NCBI GenBank assembly: GCA_937907485.1
Contig: CALESR010000066.1
Location: forward strand, 1-15,716
Source: an uncultured Paracoccaceae bacterium
GTDB lineage: Bacteria > Pseudomonadota > Alphaproteobacteria > Rhodobacterales > Rhodobacteraceae
Direction: 5' to 3'
Length of the DNA: 15,716 nucleotides
The translations under genes were made by a program, and so were the position numbers. Positions 14,549 to 15,716 of the stretch are shown here, in pieces. How positions within the stretch are numbered: the first letter of the stretch is position 1; every line of letters begins with the position of its first letter. Under the pieces are notes generated by a model. The model worked only from the letters and a program-made list of their open reading frames with translations, had not been told where the DNA came from and ran no database searches.

Positions 14549-15716
14549 GGCTGCGCTCGATCACCCTGACCGATGTGCGCCAGTTCACCCGCCCGGTGCG
14601 GGTGGCGGGGATCGGCGACGGGCTCAATGTGTTGTCCGCTCCCAATGAAACCGGCAAATCGACGCTGCTCGAGGCCATCCATGCGGTGTTCTTCCTGCGT
14701 CACAGCTCGAAGAAACTCGGCGATCTGCGCCCTGATGTTGGCGGCAATCCCGAAATCACGCTGGAGCTTGAGCAGAACGGCGCGCAGCTGCGGCTGCACA
14801 AGCGGTGGGGCCGCGGCGCGATGGCCGAGGTCTGGCGCGACGGCGCGCTGATCGCCCGCGCCGACGAGGCCGAGGCGCTGATCGCCGGGCTGACCACCGC
14901 GCCCGAGGACGGCGGGCCTTCGGGGCTGCTCTGGGTGCGTCAGGGGTTCAGTGAACTCGACGAGGGCGACAAGGCGACGCTGAAAGGTGCGCAGGCGGCC
15001 CGGCGCGACCTGATGTCCTCGGTCACCGGCGAGTTCGACGCCTTGACCGGCGGGCGGCGGATGGACCGGGCGCTGAGCCTCGCGCAGGCCGAGATGGACG
15101 CGCTGATGACGCAGCGCGGGCCAAAGGCTGGCGGCGCGCTCGAGGCCGCTGTGCGGCGGGTCGCGGATCTGGCGCAGCGCGAGGCCGATCTGGACGCACG
15201 CGCCTCCCGGCTGCACTCGGCGCTGGACCAGCGCCGGGCGAAGCGGCGCGACCTGTCGGAACTGGCCGATCCGGTCGAGGTCGCGGCGCGGCAATCGGCG
15301 CTGCTGGCGGCGAAAACCGCGCTCGACGCGGCGGAACGCCACGCCGGAACCTTGGAAACCGCCGCTGAAGCGCTGAAATCCGCCCGGATCGAGCGCGACG
15401 CGCTGCGCCGCGAAATCGCCGCGAGGGATGACGTGACCGCGCAACTCGCGGCGCTGGCGCAGGCCCTGACCCGCGCCGGGGCTGCCGACGCGGCCGCACA
15501 GCACCACGCGGGGGCCGCGCGCACCGCCCTGATCACCTGCGAGGCGCGGCAGACGACCGCGCGCGACGCCCGCCACGAGGCCGAGGCCGCGCTGCAAACC
15601 GCCCTGCGACTGGCGGCCCTGCAGGCCCAGCGCGCGCGGCACGCCCAGTTGAGTGCGGCGCTGATCGAGGCCGAGGCCCTCGCGCTGGGGCTAGGCGCGC
15701 TGCGGCAGGCCGCCGC
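14545..15716 (+). CDS. SbcC/YhaN-like AAA ATPase, truncated by the window end
   Basis: Only the first 390 residues are in the window and no stop is reached. The start MRLRSITLTDVRQF is typical of the Rad50/SbcC/RecN style, and Walker A APNETGKST is at residues 32-40. A further conserved segment, LLWVRQGFSELDEGD, lies at about 130-144. From about residue 190 onward the sequence is long, Ala/Arg/Glu/Leu-rich helix with heptad character, the outbound arm of a coiled coil. The Walker B and returning arm must lie beyond 15716. It should pair with the upstream nuclease, using ATP to open or position DNA ends. The start overlaps the nuclease stop by 4 nt, so expression is coupled. Full members run to roughly 850-1200 residues. 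Which subfamily it belongs to cannot be settled without the rest. Confidence 0.87.
   Translation, partial: MRLRSITLTDVRQFTRPVRVAGIGDGLNVLSAPNETGKSTLLEAIHAVFFLRHSSKKLGDLRPDVGGNPEITLELEQNGAQLRLHKRWGRGAMAEVWRDGALIARADEAEALIAGLTTAPEDGGPSGLLWVRQGFSELDEGDKATLKGAQAARRDLMSSVTGEFDALTGGRRMDRALSLAQAEMDALMTQRGPKAGGALEAAVRRVADLAQREADLDARASRLHSALDQRRAKRRDLSELADPVEVAARQSALLAAKTALDAAERHAGTLETAAEALKSARIERDALRREIAARDDVTAQLAALAQALTRAGAADAAAQHHAGAARTALITCEARQTTARDARHEAEAALQTALRLAALQAQRARHAQLSAALIEAEALALGLGALRQAA

Noticed and set aside
14302..15642. 446-codon minus-strand open frame opposite the SbcC/YhaN-like gene
   Set aside because: The plus-strand frame has a Walker A motif, a 4-nt overlap with the nuclease gene and a coiled-coil pattern; the antisense frame has none of these.

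Overview
The window is very GC-rich, tightly packed chromosomal DNA. Its gene content points to an alphaproteobacterium, most likely of the Rhodobacteraceae: a DUF2793 phage/GTA-type protein, a fused cysNC, and a transglutaminase / ATP-grasp / Alpha-E cluster. No rRNA, tRNA, insertion sequence or integrase was found. The taxonomic call rests on protein style and is an inference.

Layout. (1) Bases 1-147 hold two copies of a palindromic REP-like repeat. (2) Bases 148-8019, minus strand, form a compact four-gene block. In transcription order these are a 1142-aa transglutaminase-DUF2126 (putative amidoligase) fusion, an 801-aa circularly permuted ATP-grasp/Alpha-E fusion, a 294-aa stand-alone transglutaminase, and, after a 99-bp gap, a 342-aa DUF2793 protein with a tail-fibre-like C-terminus. 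(3) Bases 8020-8386 hold a small hairpin and five more REP-like units at about 50-bp spacing. (4) Bases 8387-11205, minus strand, are cysD and the bifunctional cysNC, which make APS and PAPS from sulfate. (5) A LuxR-type regulator (11289-12269) is divergent from cysD and is followed by a BadF/GlcNAc-kinase-like ASKHA kinase (12346-13233), both on the plus strand. (6) A hairpin-rich gap leads to an SbcD/YhaO-like nuclease (13415-14548). It overlaps by 4 nt the start of an SbcC/YhaN-like ATPase (14545 to the window end, truncated).

How they fit together. The transglutaminase block is the least understood part. Families of this set have been proposed, from gene neighbourhood and domain analysis, to build or modify peptides through amide-bond chemistry, but no product is known to me. 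Here both transglutaminases keep a Cys-His-Asp triad, while the ATP-grasp part of the fusion seems to lack the usual lysine/glycine-rich nucleotide-binding motif. A phage-spike-like gene sits where I would expect a proteasome-like (Anbu) peptidase. The sulfate-activation pair and the nuclease/ATPase pair are ordinary, well-recognised modules.

The clearest non-coding signal is the REP-like family: seven copies of a 20-bp palindrome, six with a GTAG foot and one with TTAG. They lie in two clusters, each immediately 3' of a minus-strand gene. One adjacent pair forms a perfect 23-bp inverted repeat.
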